DNA from: Pseudomonas veronii
GTDB taxonomy: Bacteria; Pseudomonadota; Gammaproteobacteria; Pseudomonadales; Pseudomonadaceae
Direction of reading: 5' to 3'
NCBI RefSeq assembly: GCF_001439695.1
Contig: NZ_JYLL01000028.1
Span: forward strand, 17,608 to 81,607
DNA length: 64,000 bases
Position 1 is the stretch's first letter, and each line of letters starts with the position of its first letter. Below, piece by piece: positions 44,444 to 52,683 of the stretch. The notes under the pieces were generated by a model. The model did no database searches. It was not told the DNA's origin and saw nothing but the letters and a program-made list of their open reading frames with translations. The position numbers and the translations under genes are program-made.

Positions 44444-45186
44444 CAATAACGACTCCAAACTGGGTTAATGCGCAAAAAACGTAAGGTTGTCAAAAATGAA
44501 AGAATAAAAAAACACATAACCACTATAACAAGGAGTAAACATTCAGCGACACCGACCAATATAATCCGATTAGCCCACCACATCGGATTGAGAAACCTAA
44601 TCACTTCAAATAGCGGGTGAGACGAATTCATACCGACAATTCCGAGTGCCAGCATCAGGAAAGACAATATAGAGAACAGCGTGTTGGCATTTTGAAAGCC
44701 TATCGGAATCAACGTCAACAGAAGCGAGGGAATGGAAAACAGGAGAAAGCATATATAGAACCTTGCAAGAACAGTAAGAAACTCAGCCACCTCCATCACA
44801 CCAAAGTAATTTCGCGTAAACACATAAAAAGCTGAGCAATAGACAATTGACATAACAGAATAGGCAAAAAATTGCCCGACAAGAAAGACAGCCTTTGTAC
44901 GCCAGGTATATACGAAAGACCTTAGAAAGCCACTCTCTCTTCTCCCCACTATATAAAAAGCCAAGCCAAAGAGAGCAACACTCGACGATACGAACGCATA
45001 AAACCACGAGGTACTATCCAGATAACTTTTAGGCACTTCGCCACCACCCGCCCTAGCATAGCTTATCAAATAGAAAGTTACCGCAGGAGATATAACAATC
45101 CAAAACAGGGCGACGGGCTCCTTTAACTGCTCTTTAATAAATAGTCCCGCCAACAAAAACGGCTTATACAAAGGGTAGTATTTCAT
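44443..45186 (-). CDS. McbE-like ABC transporter permease (export/immunity)
   Basis: 247-aa inner-membrane protein with six hydrophobic helices (for example LFWIVISPAVTFYLISYA, FYAFVSSSVALFGLAFYIV, FYICFLLFSIPSLLLTLIPI, CLLLVIVVMCFFILSFLTTL), the ABC-2 type fold of McbE. ATG 45186 has GAGG upstream. It is coupled to the ATPase by a one-base overlap. In microcin B17 this pair pumps the toxin out. Confidence 0.85.
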   Translation of the reverse strand: MKYYPLYKPFLLAGLFIKEQLKEPVALFWIVISPAVTFYLISYARAGGGEVPKSYLDSTSWFYAFVSSSVALFGLAFYIVGRRESGFLRSFVYTWRTKAVFLVGQFFAYSVMSIVYCSAFYVFTRNYFGVMEVAEFLTVLARFYICFLLFSIPSLLLTLIPIGFQNANTLFSILSFLMLALGIVGMNSSHPLFEVIRFLNPMWWANRIILVGVAECLLLVIVVMCFFILSFLTTLRFLRINPVWSRY

Positions 45187-45194
45187 CACTCACC

Positions 45195-46397
45195 TCAGGG
45201 AAACGGCACCATTTTCTCCAAGCGTGACTGCAGTATCGCGCCCGCAAATTCCTTGGAGTACTTATTGCTCAAATTTATATTTTGCGAGTTATTCATATGA
45301 AGAAAAAGATCAGGCGAAACATATTTACTAAAAACACAGCCGATACCATTAACCATCGAACGCCTTACATAAAAATAACCTAAAACACCCTGTTCATTTA
45401 ACGCAGACAAAAAACCGGACAACGTAAACTCCACCGGCGATACCGACCTCTTTCCGTCAGCAACAACCTGAACATCAATAATTTCCTGATACGTTTTATA
45501 TAAATTACATTCTAAAAAATATCGTAAATAATAGTCCTCAATCCGTTTCTCATCAGAATCAACAGACTTAAACAAATCCATAAATCGATAAGTTTGCCAA
45601 AGCTCCAGTATTGATTTTTCAAGCGCATCACTAACCGTCGCCGAATAGGACATTCCTGCGCAATAATTCACATGATGATTTTCCTTGCTTTGGCCATACA
45701 CAACCAATATGCAAACACCCGGAAATCTAGCATCAGAAATATCAAACGCCGAGATCTCACCCGCAGAAATAAGAGCATGATATAAGTGCCTTATTTTTTT
45801 GCGCGACAATAGCTCTAACGCTCGATCAGTGGACACTACGGAGCGACATTTTTTCGTCAACCAAAACCTTACAAGGAATTGCCGCTCAAGATACTCCTTC
45901 ACGGCGCCTAAAAAAGCTAAATTGGGGCACCAATGGAAACTGCACCCACAGGTATCTCTCAGCGGATAAATAAAATTATCATCATCAAGACCATATGAAG
46001 AAAGAGAAATACAGACTGTGGGAATCAAGCACATAGAGAAATCTAGAGCTCTCACAACCTTACTTAAAGTAAACTTATGCTCCTCAACCTCCCTAATAGA
46101 AACCTTTCTAGATGCCGTCTGAATAAACGCACGGGCAAAGCTATTAACTTCTGCGCCCGTCAATGACTCACTGAGAAAACCATACTTACTCGAAAGAATT
46201 TCTCTATAAAAATGACGACGTTCAAAATATTCACCTAAGGCAGTTTTGATTGAATTCGAACCTCCACCCACGCCGGACCCATTTACCGATAGCGCATCAG
46301 ATACTTCTACAGAGTGTGGTAACGCGAGCAATCCTGCGGGCTGAAACAGCAATGAACCAGGCAGGTCTGGCTTCTGCATTAAATTAATAACTTTCAT
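45195..46397 (-). CDS. McbD-like YcaO cyclodehydratase
   Basis: 400-aa YcaO protein that uses ATP to activate peptide bonds so that Cys/Ser side chains cyclise to thiazolines/oxazolines. ATP/Mg motifs are visible: S49-x3-A53-x2-E56-x2-E59-R60 (SIKTALGEYFER), AVKEYLERQ at 166-173, and ILELWQTYR around 263-271. The C terminus is MVPFP, a short form of the Pro-rich YcaO tail. Length equals McbD (about 396 aa). It overlaps the oxidase gene by 14 bp. Confidence 0.9.
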   Translation of the reverse strand: MKVINLMQKPDLPGSLLFQPAGLLALPHSVEVSDALSVNGSGVGGGSNSIKTALGEYFERRHFYREILSSKYGFLSESLTGAEVNSFARAFIQTASRKVSIREVEEHKFTLSKVVRALDFSMCLIPTVCISLSSYGLDDDNFIYPLRDTCGCSFHWCPNLAFLGAVKEYLERQFLVRFWLTKKCRSVVSTDRALELLSRKKIRHLYHALISAGEISAFDISDARFPGVCILVVYGQSKENHHVNYCAGMSYSATVSDALEKSILELWQTYRFMDLFKSVDSDEKRIEDYYLRYFLECNLYKTYQEIIDVQVVADGKRSVSPVEFTLSGFLSALNEQGVLGYFYVRRSMVNGIGCVFSKYVSPDLFLHMNNSQNINLSNKYSKEFAGAILQSRLEKMVPFP

Positions 46398-47190
46398 GCT
46401 GCCTGCCTATAAAATGAACACACATAGGAAAGAACAGGGCTGGATTCAACCCTAGCACCTTACAAAGCATAGAATCTGTATACGCAGACCAGAGTCGGCA
46501 TGCCAGTCCCAGAGATTTAGCTTGGAGTTCCACCAGCATGTAAATTGAGCCAATTTCCATCAGCGCCATTCGGTAGCCACGATACCGGTACTTGAACAAG
46601 TTCTTCGGCATATAGGCAACGTAAATCAGAGCCAAACTGGGGCTGCCAATATCATTGGGTGGAGTCAGGATGGCCGCTTTGAGTTTTTCAAGATCAGTCT
46701 CAACCTGCATCACTTCAAACCTTCTAGACTTTGGAAGTAAATGCAGAATCTTTCCCGCACCCGGCCAGGTACTACATTCATTAGAAAGAGAACAAAGAAA
46801 AACTTCGGCCGGGTAAAGCGCCCCACCACTTGGATAGCCCCTCTTGTAAGATTCCGTATTCATTGATAGCAATGGACTAACCAACTTTTCGACATCTGCA
46901 AACTCCAACTCTCCTGGCACAAATCTCTCACAAGACTCATTTCGGCATAGCAGCCCTTTCCTGTGTTCATCGGAGAGCTTTAGTTCAACCGTCAAATCCA
47001 TGTCAGGATAGAGAACCAATTCGTTCCCTGTTAATTGTGCAAGATGCCCCTCATCCAGAAAATGCAAGCTGGTGTGATGTTGAAATGCCTTATGGAGAGT
47101 AAAATTACCCTTACTATGAAATTCAAGTACCTCTTCATAGACCGACGCATCTATAAACCTGAGATAATAATCATGCGGGACTTTTTTCAT
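46384..47190 (-). CDS. McbC-like FMN-dependent azoline dehydrogenase
   Basis: 268-aa nitroreductase-fold (SagB-type) enzyme that oxidises azolines to thiazoles/oxazoles. The FMN-phosphate segment is YKRGYPSGGALYPAEVFL (115-132). The catalytic Lys-Tyr pair is K200-Y201 in LFKYRYRGYR, at practically the same residue numbers as K201/Y202 of E. coli McbC, followed by LMEIGSIYMLVELQAKSLGL. ATG 47190 overlaps the upstream stop (ATGA); a TTG six codons earlier is less likely. Confidence 0.9.
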   Translation of the reverse strand: MKKVPHDYYLRFIDASVYEEVLEFHSKGNFTLHKAFQHHTSLHFLDEGHLAQLTGNELVLYPDMDLTVELKLSDEHRKGLLCRNESCERFVPGELEFADVEKLVSPLLSMNTESYKRGYPSGGALYPAEVFLCSLSNECSTWPGAGKILHLLPKSRRFEVMQVETDLEKLKAAILTPPNDIGSPSLALIYVAYMPKNLFKYRYRGYRMALMEIGSIYMLVELQAKSLGLACRLWSAYTDSMLCKVLGLNPALFFPMCVHFIGRQHESY

Positions 47191-48047
47191 ATTTCCGCCC
47201 CCAAACAATCACACATATACCAGTGCGAGTTCGGCTCTTCAAAAATCCTACCATCACTTAACTGGAGGTATGTCGCATACAGAATATTATCCTGATACTT
47301 GCGCACCATGCCAACATCAGTAAAAAACTTAACGTTCCTGACTATAGCACCGATCACAATCAATTCTTGATAAAGACTTAATGCCTTGAAAGGCACACTG
47401 ACATGCTTTCCTTTACAAAATGCCAGAACGCTTGCCCAGTTATTTTTAGAATGCGTAACAGACTCATTATTGACCAGCCTGTCAACGGTGCAAAAATGGC
47501 AAGGGTTTCCGATTTCTGCAATATATGGCTGTCCTATACAAAAAAAACCACCCATCGGCCAACAAACGCTAATAGCACTTTGTGGCGAAGCTTTCGCCAA
47601 ATCAAAATGTAGCTTCTTTATAGAATCATATTCATAACCATAACATATCAACACCACAAAACATCTGCCGCCTCTAACGAACTCAACGACGTCGTTTGAA
47701 AACTCTTTGAACTCTAAAACCCCAGAAAACTCCTGCCTAAAAACATCCTCAAAAAAGCCTTTCCTCCCCAAAGAGTGCACAACCACTGTCTTTTCAAAAT
47801 ATAATTCCTCAACAGCGCCAAAAGGAATGATCCCCTTCAAAAATTCAAACGCACTGTTGGCCTCCAGACCATTTTCAGAAAGTACCTCGTCCACATCGTC
47901 CTTGGTCATAACACTCGACAGTTTAAGCTGCCGAAGTGCTTTCAGCAGCGGTTGCGAGTGCACCTTTGAAACACCCATATCAGAGATAATTAAGCTTTCC
48001 GTTTCAAAATTCAAAATTTCATAGTTAGGTATGGTTATATTCATCAT
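47187..48047 (-). CDS. McbB-like E1/ThiF-related leader-binding protein
   Basis: 286-aa partner of the YcaO enzyme. It has the split zinc tetracysteine site of McbB-type proteins: C183-x2-C186 (NPCHFC) and C279-x-C281 (WYMCDC). The N-terminal part (about 1-130) is the region that in McbB forms the peptide-clamp (RRE) fold and binds the precursor leader. Two adjacent ATG codons (48047, 48044) follow a GGGG site. First gene after the precursor, separated by a hairpin. Confidence 0.85.
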   Translation of the reverse strand: MMNITIPNYEILNFETESLIISDMGVSKVHSQPLLKALRQLKLSSVMTKDDVDEVLSENGLEANSAFEFLKGIIPFGAVEELYFEKTVVVHSLGRKGFFEDVFRQEFSGVLEFKEFSNDVVEFVRGGRCFVVLICYGYEYDSIKKLHFDLAKASPQSAISVCWPMGGFFCIGQPYIAEIGNPCHFCTVDRLVNNESVTHSKNNWASVLAFCKGKHVSVPFKALSLYQELIVIGAIVRNVKFFTDVGMVRKYQDNILYATYLQLSDGRIFEEPNSHWYMCDCLGAEI

Positions 48048-48060
48048 GCATTCCCCTGTA

Positions 48061-48090
48061 GAGGTTTTCTAGCCTCCGCCGGAAAACCTC
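48061..48090 (-). terminator. Hairpin between precursor gene and modification genes
   Basis: GAGGTTTTC (48061-48069) and GAAAACCTC (48082-48090) form a perfect 9-bp stem with a 12-nt loop, 22 bp after the precursor stop and 13 bp before the next ATG. With no T run it is more likely an attenuator or RNA-end stabiliser, letting the precursor mRNA exceed the enzyme mRNA. Confidence 0.65.
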
Positions 48091-48112
48091 GTTAAGTGGG
48101 TGATGGTTAAAT

Positions 48113-48316
48113 TTACTCACTCGTTGGTTGTTGCTCGGTTATTGAATTGTGACCACACCCACCACTACCGCCGTTGCATCCACCGCCGCCGCCACATCCA
48201 CCGCTTCCGCCGCACCCACCTTGGCTTCCTGATGCGCCGGCGTTACCTGCATACGGATTGAACCCGTACTCATTATCAAAACTAAAAAACAGCTCTCCAA
48301 ACTCTTCACTTTTCAT
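48113..48316 (-). CDS. Microcin B17-like precursor peptide (linear azole-containing)
   Basis: 67-aa precursor. The leader MKSEEFGELFFSFDNEYGF contains EEFGELF, like the SEFGVVL leader motif of McbA. After NPYAGNAGAS the core is Gly-rich with Cys35, Cys41, Cys47 and Cys54 (C-GGSGG-C-GGGGG-C-NGGSGG-C) and serines at 29, 31, 38, 51 and 58. The tail HNSITEQQPTSE is polar and Gly-poor, unlike McbA. Strong site AGGAG 7 bp upstream of ATG 48316. It is the first gene of the mcb-like operon. Product and target are predictions: a DNA-gyrase poison by analogy only. Confidence 0.9.
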   Translation of the reverse strand: MKSEEFGELFFSFDNEYGFNPYAGNAGASGSQGGCGGSGGCGGGGGCNGGSGGCGHNSITEQQPTSE

Positions 48317-48750
48317 CTCAATTCTCCTGAGTCCACACAGACACTATCTTTGCCCACTTATAAACAAGTGACGATAGCAATCTAGCTTTTCTGGAAAAAA
48401 ATGCAATTTTTGCATACCTTATAATGTAGGAAAATTTACCAACGACTTTAGGAAAGTTCCTTCATAAAAATCAGAAAACAAATAACTCTATGTAAGATAA
48501 AAAATCTCCACCCACGCTAAACAGGAACACTTAACCCTCGCAGAATTAATACCTTACGAAGCTTCAACCTGCACATATAACTTTTATTTTAATCCAGGAA
48601 GAGCGTGTAGGACGCAGAACACATTCAAAGAAACTTATAAGAGAATCCGACATACGGTCTAACTTCAACTATTCGCCATATGTTCTTAGAGGAAAGGTCT
48701 GCGCGTTTTTTGCTGATCGAGCCGGGATTCGGGCGGCGGAATAGAGACGC
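48317..48750 (-). promoter_or_regulatory. AT-rich leader/promoter region of the mcb-like operon
   Basis: 434 bases with no convincing gene. Reading toward the precursor, a possible -35 TTGCAT and -10 TAGATT (16-bp spacing) lie about 70-100 bases upstream. The palindrome ATGCAA-TTT-TTGCAT (48401-48415) overlaps the -35 and could be an operator. The stretch 48420-48640 is strongly AT-rich and featureless, and the island boundary lies near 48700-48750. Confidence 0.4.
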
Positions 48751-49083
48751 TCATCGGCGCTTTCCATTATGTTGCAGGGAAAACTCGGTGGTGGTGTCGA
48801 TACTCTGGGACAAGGGCAGCAAAAACAGCGTCGCCGTACTCAGCAGAATTACCGGGAAAGATGGCAAATCGCGCTGGCTATTGAAGCGGATCAACACCGA
48901 ATAATCCCCTGCCTTGCCCCGGCCGGTTTCGACACTGTGAAACACCCCGGTTTCGCGTAACCGGTTACGAATTTGCGCGGCATTCAGCGAGTCGTCGACC
49001 ATGACATGGATCGGCTTGAGGTAGTCCTGACCGTCGGGCAACGTCCGCTCGGGCAGGGTATTGGTGGCCGCACAGCCAGTGCC
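48751..49083 (-). pseudogene. Truncated lipoprotein gene at the island edge
   Basis: On the minus strand, starting directly after the TAG of the next gene upstream, an open frame reads GTGCAATNTLPERTLPDGQD..., i.e. a lipobox cysteine without its signal peptide. It runs on through LKPIHVMVDDSLNAAQIRN and a hydrophobic segment (FPVILLSTATLFLLPLSQ) to TGA at 48751. It has no start and ends abruptly after LQHNGKRR, where AT-rich island sequence begins. Both ends therefore look cut. The family is an uncharacterised Pseudomonas lipoprotein. Confidence 0.7.
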
Positions 49084-50016
49084 CTACCAACGCCCCGTCG
49101 CCAGGCTGTACGGCGAAAACTCCGCAAACCGCCACCTCAACGCCAACGCCGCCGGGCGGCGGACCACCTGTTCCACCGTGACCGTCCACAACCGCTGCGC
49201 GCCCTCGAACCGCGCCACCTCGGGGCCGTTGAGGATCAACGAAGTGTGCCCGGCCAGGTGCATCACGTCGCCCGATGCAAAGTCGATGAACAACAACCCC
49301 GCCACCGGGTTGGCGTGCAGGTTGCCCAGGGTGTTGAAGAACAGGTTGCCGGCAAAGTCGGGGATGGTCAGCACGTCGCCCTCCACGCGCACGAAGCCGC
49401 GGTTGCCGCCGCGATGGGAGACGTCCACCGAGCGTTCGCCGTCGATGTCCACATAGCTGGCGACGAAGAACGTGTCGGCGTTGCGGATCATTACGCGCGC
49501 GGCGTCATCCAGGCGGCTGCTGCGCTCGGCCACGCCCCCGGGTTGGCGGGCGATCCCATCGACAGGGCGCAGTTGGATGTATTTGGGGCAATTGCCGAAG
49601 GTCTGGACCACATCGACCGCAAACCCCTCGGCATCCAGCGCGCCGACCCGGCCATTCAGGCGATTGCGGCGGCGCGTGTCGAGGTCGATGCCGAGCAAGC
49701 CGACGGCGGCCCCTGGCTGCAGGGCGGAGCGCGCCGGGTCGCCGCTGCCGGGCAGGCTGTCGATCTGTAAGGTGTGCGGGTCGGGTGAATGGGCAAACCC
49801 CGGCGCGCCTTCGATCATCGTCGCCCAGGGCATGCCGTGCGCGTCCACCACGCCGAGCATCAGGTACGGCAACAGCGGATAGAACCCCCGGTGTTGCTCG
49901 GGCAGATGATCGCGGATCACCTTGGCGCCAATCATGTCCATACGCTCGGCGGCGCCGGCGCTGGCTTGCATCTGCCGTTCGCCGGCGTGCCAGGGGGAGT
50001 GTTCGATCAGGTTCAT
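49084..50016 (-). CDS. Pyridoxamine 5'-phosphate oxidase-like FMN-binding protein
   Basis: 310-aa protein with two split-barrel segments: about 40-150 (PYLMLGVVDAHGMPWATMIEG) and about 170-290 (FFVASYVDIDGERSVDVSHRGGNRGFVRVEGD, then NPVAGLLFIDF). Such proteins bind flavin and are often fused to a ferredoxin-reductase module, which is lacking here. ATG 50016 has an AGGTGA site upstream. The LysR and GST genes follow on the same strand. Physiological role unknown. Confidence 0.78.
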   Translation of the reverse strand: MNLIEHSPWHAGERQMQASAGAAERMDMIGAKVIRDHLPEQHRGFYPLLPYLMLGVVDAHGMPWATMIEGAPGFAHSPDPHTLQIDSLPGSGDPARSALQPGAAVGLLGIDLDTRRRNRLNGRVGALDAEGFAVDVVQTFGNCPKYIQLRPVDGIARQPGGVAERSSRLDDAARVMIRNADTFFVASYVDIDGERSVDVSHRGGNRGFVRVEGDVLTIPDFAGNLFFNTLGNLHANPVAGLLFIDFASGDVMHLAGHTSLILNGPEVARFEGAQRLWTVTVEQVVRRPAALALRWRFAEFSPYSLATGRW

Positions 50017-50095
50017 GGCGATCACCTCGTGTCAGATAGCCAGATGCTGCGCCCCGCCACGCGGCGAGAGAATACCCACGTTCGGCAATCGAGCA

Positions 50096-50980
50096 TTACG
50101 CCAACTGAAATGCCGGATGCTCGCGCAACGCCGCCACGCAGTGATCGACAAAACTGCGCACGCGCATCGGCGCCTGGCGGCCTTCGCGGTAGACCACGTT
50201 GACCGGCAACGGCGCCAGCTCGTGGGCGGGCAGGACGCGGCGCAATTGCGCGCTGACCAGGTGCTCGTGAACCGGGTAGCTCAGGCACCGGATGATCCCC
50301 GCGCCATGCACGGCCGCATTGATCGCACCTTGCACCGTGGTGCAGCGCAGGCGTGTACGCGCCTTGAGGTGGGTATGGGGGAAATCCCAGTGAACCTGAT
50401 CGGCGCTGGCGATCAGGCGATGCTGCTTGAGGTCGTGCGGGTGCGCGGGTTCGCCGTGGGCCGCAAGGTAATCGGGGCTGGCGCAGAGGACCTGCCGCAC
50501 CTGGCCGACTGGCCGCGCGATCAGCGACGAGTTGGGCAACGCACCGACCAGGATCGCCACGTCCAGCCCCTCTTCGTGCAGGTTCGGGTAATAGTCGTGG
50601 TAGCGGGCTGTCAGGTAAACATCGGGATGGCGATCCATATAACCGGCCAGGATCGGCGCCATCACATACCGGCTGAACAGAAACGGCAGGAACACCCGCA
50701 GATTGCCCTGGGCCTGCACATGCGAGCCGTTGGCCGAGGCTTCAGCGGCGTCCACGGCCGCCAGCAGGCGGACACAGTCGGCGAGGTAGGCTCGACCGGC
50801 TTCGGTGAGGCGGACACCCCGCGTACTGCGTTGCAGCAACGCCACCTGCAGACGCGCTTCCAAGCGCGCCAACGCGCGCACCAGCGTCGCGCCGGACACC
50901 CGGGCGCTGCGCGCCGCCGCCGCCAGGCTCGGTTGCCCGGCCAGCGCCGCAAACAGCTGCATATCGCGATAGCGCTCCAT
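50096..50980 (-). CDS. LysR-family regulator (first of a tandem pair)
   Basis: 294-aa LysR protein. Winged helix at residues about 1-60 (MQLFAALAGQPSLAAAARSARVSGATLVRALARLE) is slightly divergent in the recognition helix. The effector domain has DVYLTARYHDYYPNLHEEGLDVAILVG and the end SFVDHCVAALREHP. It starts inside the stop of the other LysR gene (TGATG), so the two regulators are cotranscribed. Confidence 0.85.
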   Translation of the reverse strand: MERYRDMQLFAALAGQPSLAAAARSARVSGATLVRALARLEARLQVALLQRSTRGVRLTEAGRAYLADCVRLLAAVDAAEASANGSHVQAQGNLRVFLPFLFSRYVMAPILAGYMDRHPDVYLTARYHDYYPNLHEEGLDVAILVGALPNSSLIARPVGQVRQVLCASPDYLAAHGEPAHPHDLKQHRLIASADQVHWDFPHTHLKARTRLRCTTVQGAINAAVHGAGIIRCLSYPVHEHLVSAQLRRVLPAHELAPLPVNVVYREGRQAPMRVRSFVDHCVAALREHPAFQLA

Positions 50981-51900
50981 CAGTTCGGCCGCCGCGACGC
51001 TGGGTTCAGGCCACGGTCCTGCGCGAAATGCTGGGTGAGGAAGTCGACGAAGGTCTGCACCTTCGCCGGTACGCGGGCGCCCTTCTGGAACACCACCTGG
51101 ATCGGCAGCGGCGCGGGCTCGAACGCGTCGAGGACAATCTCCAGTTCACCGGCCGCCACCGCCGCCGCCACTTGATAGGACAGCACCCGGGTCATGCCCC
51201 AGCCGATGCGCGCCAGGTTGATCGCGGCGTTGTTCGCCGTGACCACCAGGCGCGGTTCGATGGGCACCGTCAGTTCCTGCTCGCCGTCGACGAATTGCCA
51301 TGCGCTGATCAATTGGCTGGCCGACGACGTAGCGATTTTGGCTTCACGCAACTGCGTGGGATGTTGCGGCCGCCCGTGCCGGTCGAGATAGCCGGGCGAC
51401 GCACACACCACCCGCCGCACTTCACCGACCTGGATCGCCTGTTGCCCCGGCTCCTGCAGATGGCCGATACGCACGGCCACGTCGACACCTTCGTCGATCA
51501 TGTTCACCACGCGATCGACCAGCAAAGCGTTGATGTTCACCAGAGGAAAACGATCGAGGTACGCCCCCAGCAACGGCGCCACATACAGCTCGCCAAACAG
51601 CACCGGGGCGGTCACGGTCAGTTGGCCGCAGGGGATGGAATAACTGCCCGCCGCCGCTTCCTCGGCTTCATTCAGCTCGGCGAGGATGCGTCGACAATCT
51701 TCCAGGTAGCGCTGGCCGGCTTCGGTCAGGTGCAGGCTGCGAGTGGTGCGCGCCAGCAGTTGGGTGCCGATGCGCTGTTCCATCGCGGCAATCGCCCGGG
51801 TCACGCTGGGCGGCGAGGTTTTCAGGCGGCGTGCGGCGGCGGCGAAGCTCTCCTCCTCGGCCACCGCGAGGAACACCTGCATTTCATGAAAGCGGTCCAT
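50980..51900 (-). CDS. LysR-family regulator (second of a tandem pair)
   Basis: 306-aa LysR protein of the CrgA/DmlR-like group: helix-turn-helix in MQVFLAVAEEESFAAAARRLKTSPPSVTRAIAAMEQRIG, effector domain with VNINALLVDRVVNMIDEGVDVAVRIG and C-terminal KVQTFVDFLTQHF. It lies 18 bp downstream of the GST gene and overlaps the next LysR gene. Having two paralogous LysR genes fused into one operon with a GST is uncommon. Confidence 0.87.
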   Translation of the reverse strand: MDRFHEMQVFLAVAEEESFAAAARRLKTSPPSVTRAIAAMEQRIGTQLLARTTRSLHLTEAGQRYLEDCRRILAELNEAEEAAAGSYSIPCGQLTVTAPVLFGELYVAPLLGAYLDRFPLVNINALLVDRVVNMIDEGVDVAVRIGHLQEPGQQAIQVGEVRRVVCASPGYLDRHGRPQHPTQLREAKIATSSASQLISAWQFVDGEQELTVPIEPRLVVTANNAAINLARIGWGMTRVLSYQVAAAVAAGELEIVLDAFEPAPLPIQVVFQKGARVPAKVQTFVDFLTQHFAQDRGLNPASRRPN

Positions 51901-51918
51901 CGGTGTCCCTCTTGAAGG

Positions 51919-52551
51919 TTACTGTGATTGCAGGCCCACCGCCGTGCGTGGCATGCCGACAAACCCCGGCAAGGCTTCGATACTGGCCAGCCAGGCGCGT
52001 ACTTGAGGGTAGTCGGCCAGCGACACATTGCCTTCCGGCGCGTGAGCCACGTAGGTGTAGAAAGCGATGTCGGCAATGCTCGGCTGCTCACCGACCAGGA
52101 AGCGGCTTTGGCCCAACTGCTGCTCTACCAATTGCAACAAGGCGTGGGAGCGGCTGATGGCGGCGACGGTATCGACATCCGCGCCAAACACCACCGCCAG
52201 CCGCGCGGTCGCCGGCCCGGCGTGGAGCTGACCGGCGGCGGCCGACAGCCAGCGCTGCACACGCGCCTGCCCCAGCGGGTCGCTCGGCAGCCATTGGCCG
52301 TTGCCGTACTTGCTCGCCAGGTACAGCAGAATCGCGTTGGAATCGGCGAGTACGGTGCCGTTGTCATCGATCGCCGGCACCTGGCCGAACGGGTTGATCG
52401 TGTCGACGAATTCAGCGGTTTTGTGCGCGCCTTGCTTGAGGTCGACCAGGATGAATTCGCTGGGCAGGCTCAACAGCGACAGCATCAGCTCGACCCGGTG
52501 GGAATGGCCGGACAGGGGGAAACCATAGAGTTTGATCGCAGGCTGGGACAT
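51919..52551 (-). CDS. Glutathione S-transferase family protein
   Basis: 210-aa GST. The N-terminal thioredoxin-like domain (IKLYGFPLSGHSHRVELMLSLL, then NPFGQVPAIDDNGTVLADSNAILLYLA, with the cis-Pro and the glutathione-binding D-S pair) is followed by a helical domain (about 88-205, FLVGEQPSIADIAFYTYV). ATG 52551 fits the family start. It leads the GST-LysR-LysR unit. Confidence 0.88.
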   Translation of the reverse strand: MSQPAIKLYGFPLSGHSHRVELMLSLLSLPSEFILVDLKQGAHKTAEFVDTINPFGQVPAIDDNGTVLADSNAILLYLASKYGNGQWLPSDPLGQARVQRWLSAAAGQLHAGPATARLAVVFGADVDTVAAISRSHALLQLVEQQLGQSRFLVGEQPSIADIAFYTYVAHAPEGNVSLADYPQVRAWLASIEALPGFVGMPRTAVGLQSQ

Positions 52552-52683
52552 GAAAGGCTCCAAAGAAGTGGGGGTCTTGACGCCAGGCATGTTCCGCCGT
52601 GGCGCCTATCGATGGAATCACCAGGATTTACAATCGAGCATTTCACGCGGTGAAACAATCACCGACAGTCCATCGCCTGGCCG

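Noticed and set aside
48174..48371. Pro/His-rich plus-strand frame opposite the precursor gene
   Set aside because: The reverse of the Gly/Cys-rich core gives Pro-rich reading; the strand with AGGAG, leader motif and modification genes is the minus strand.
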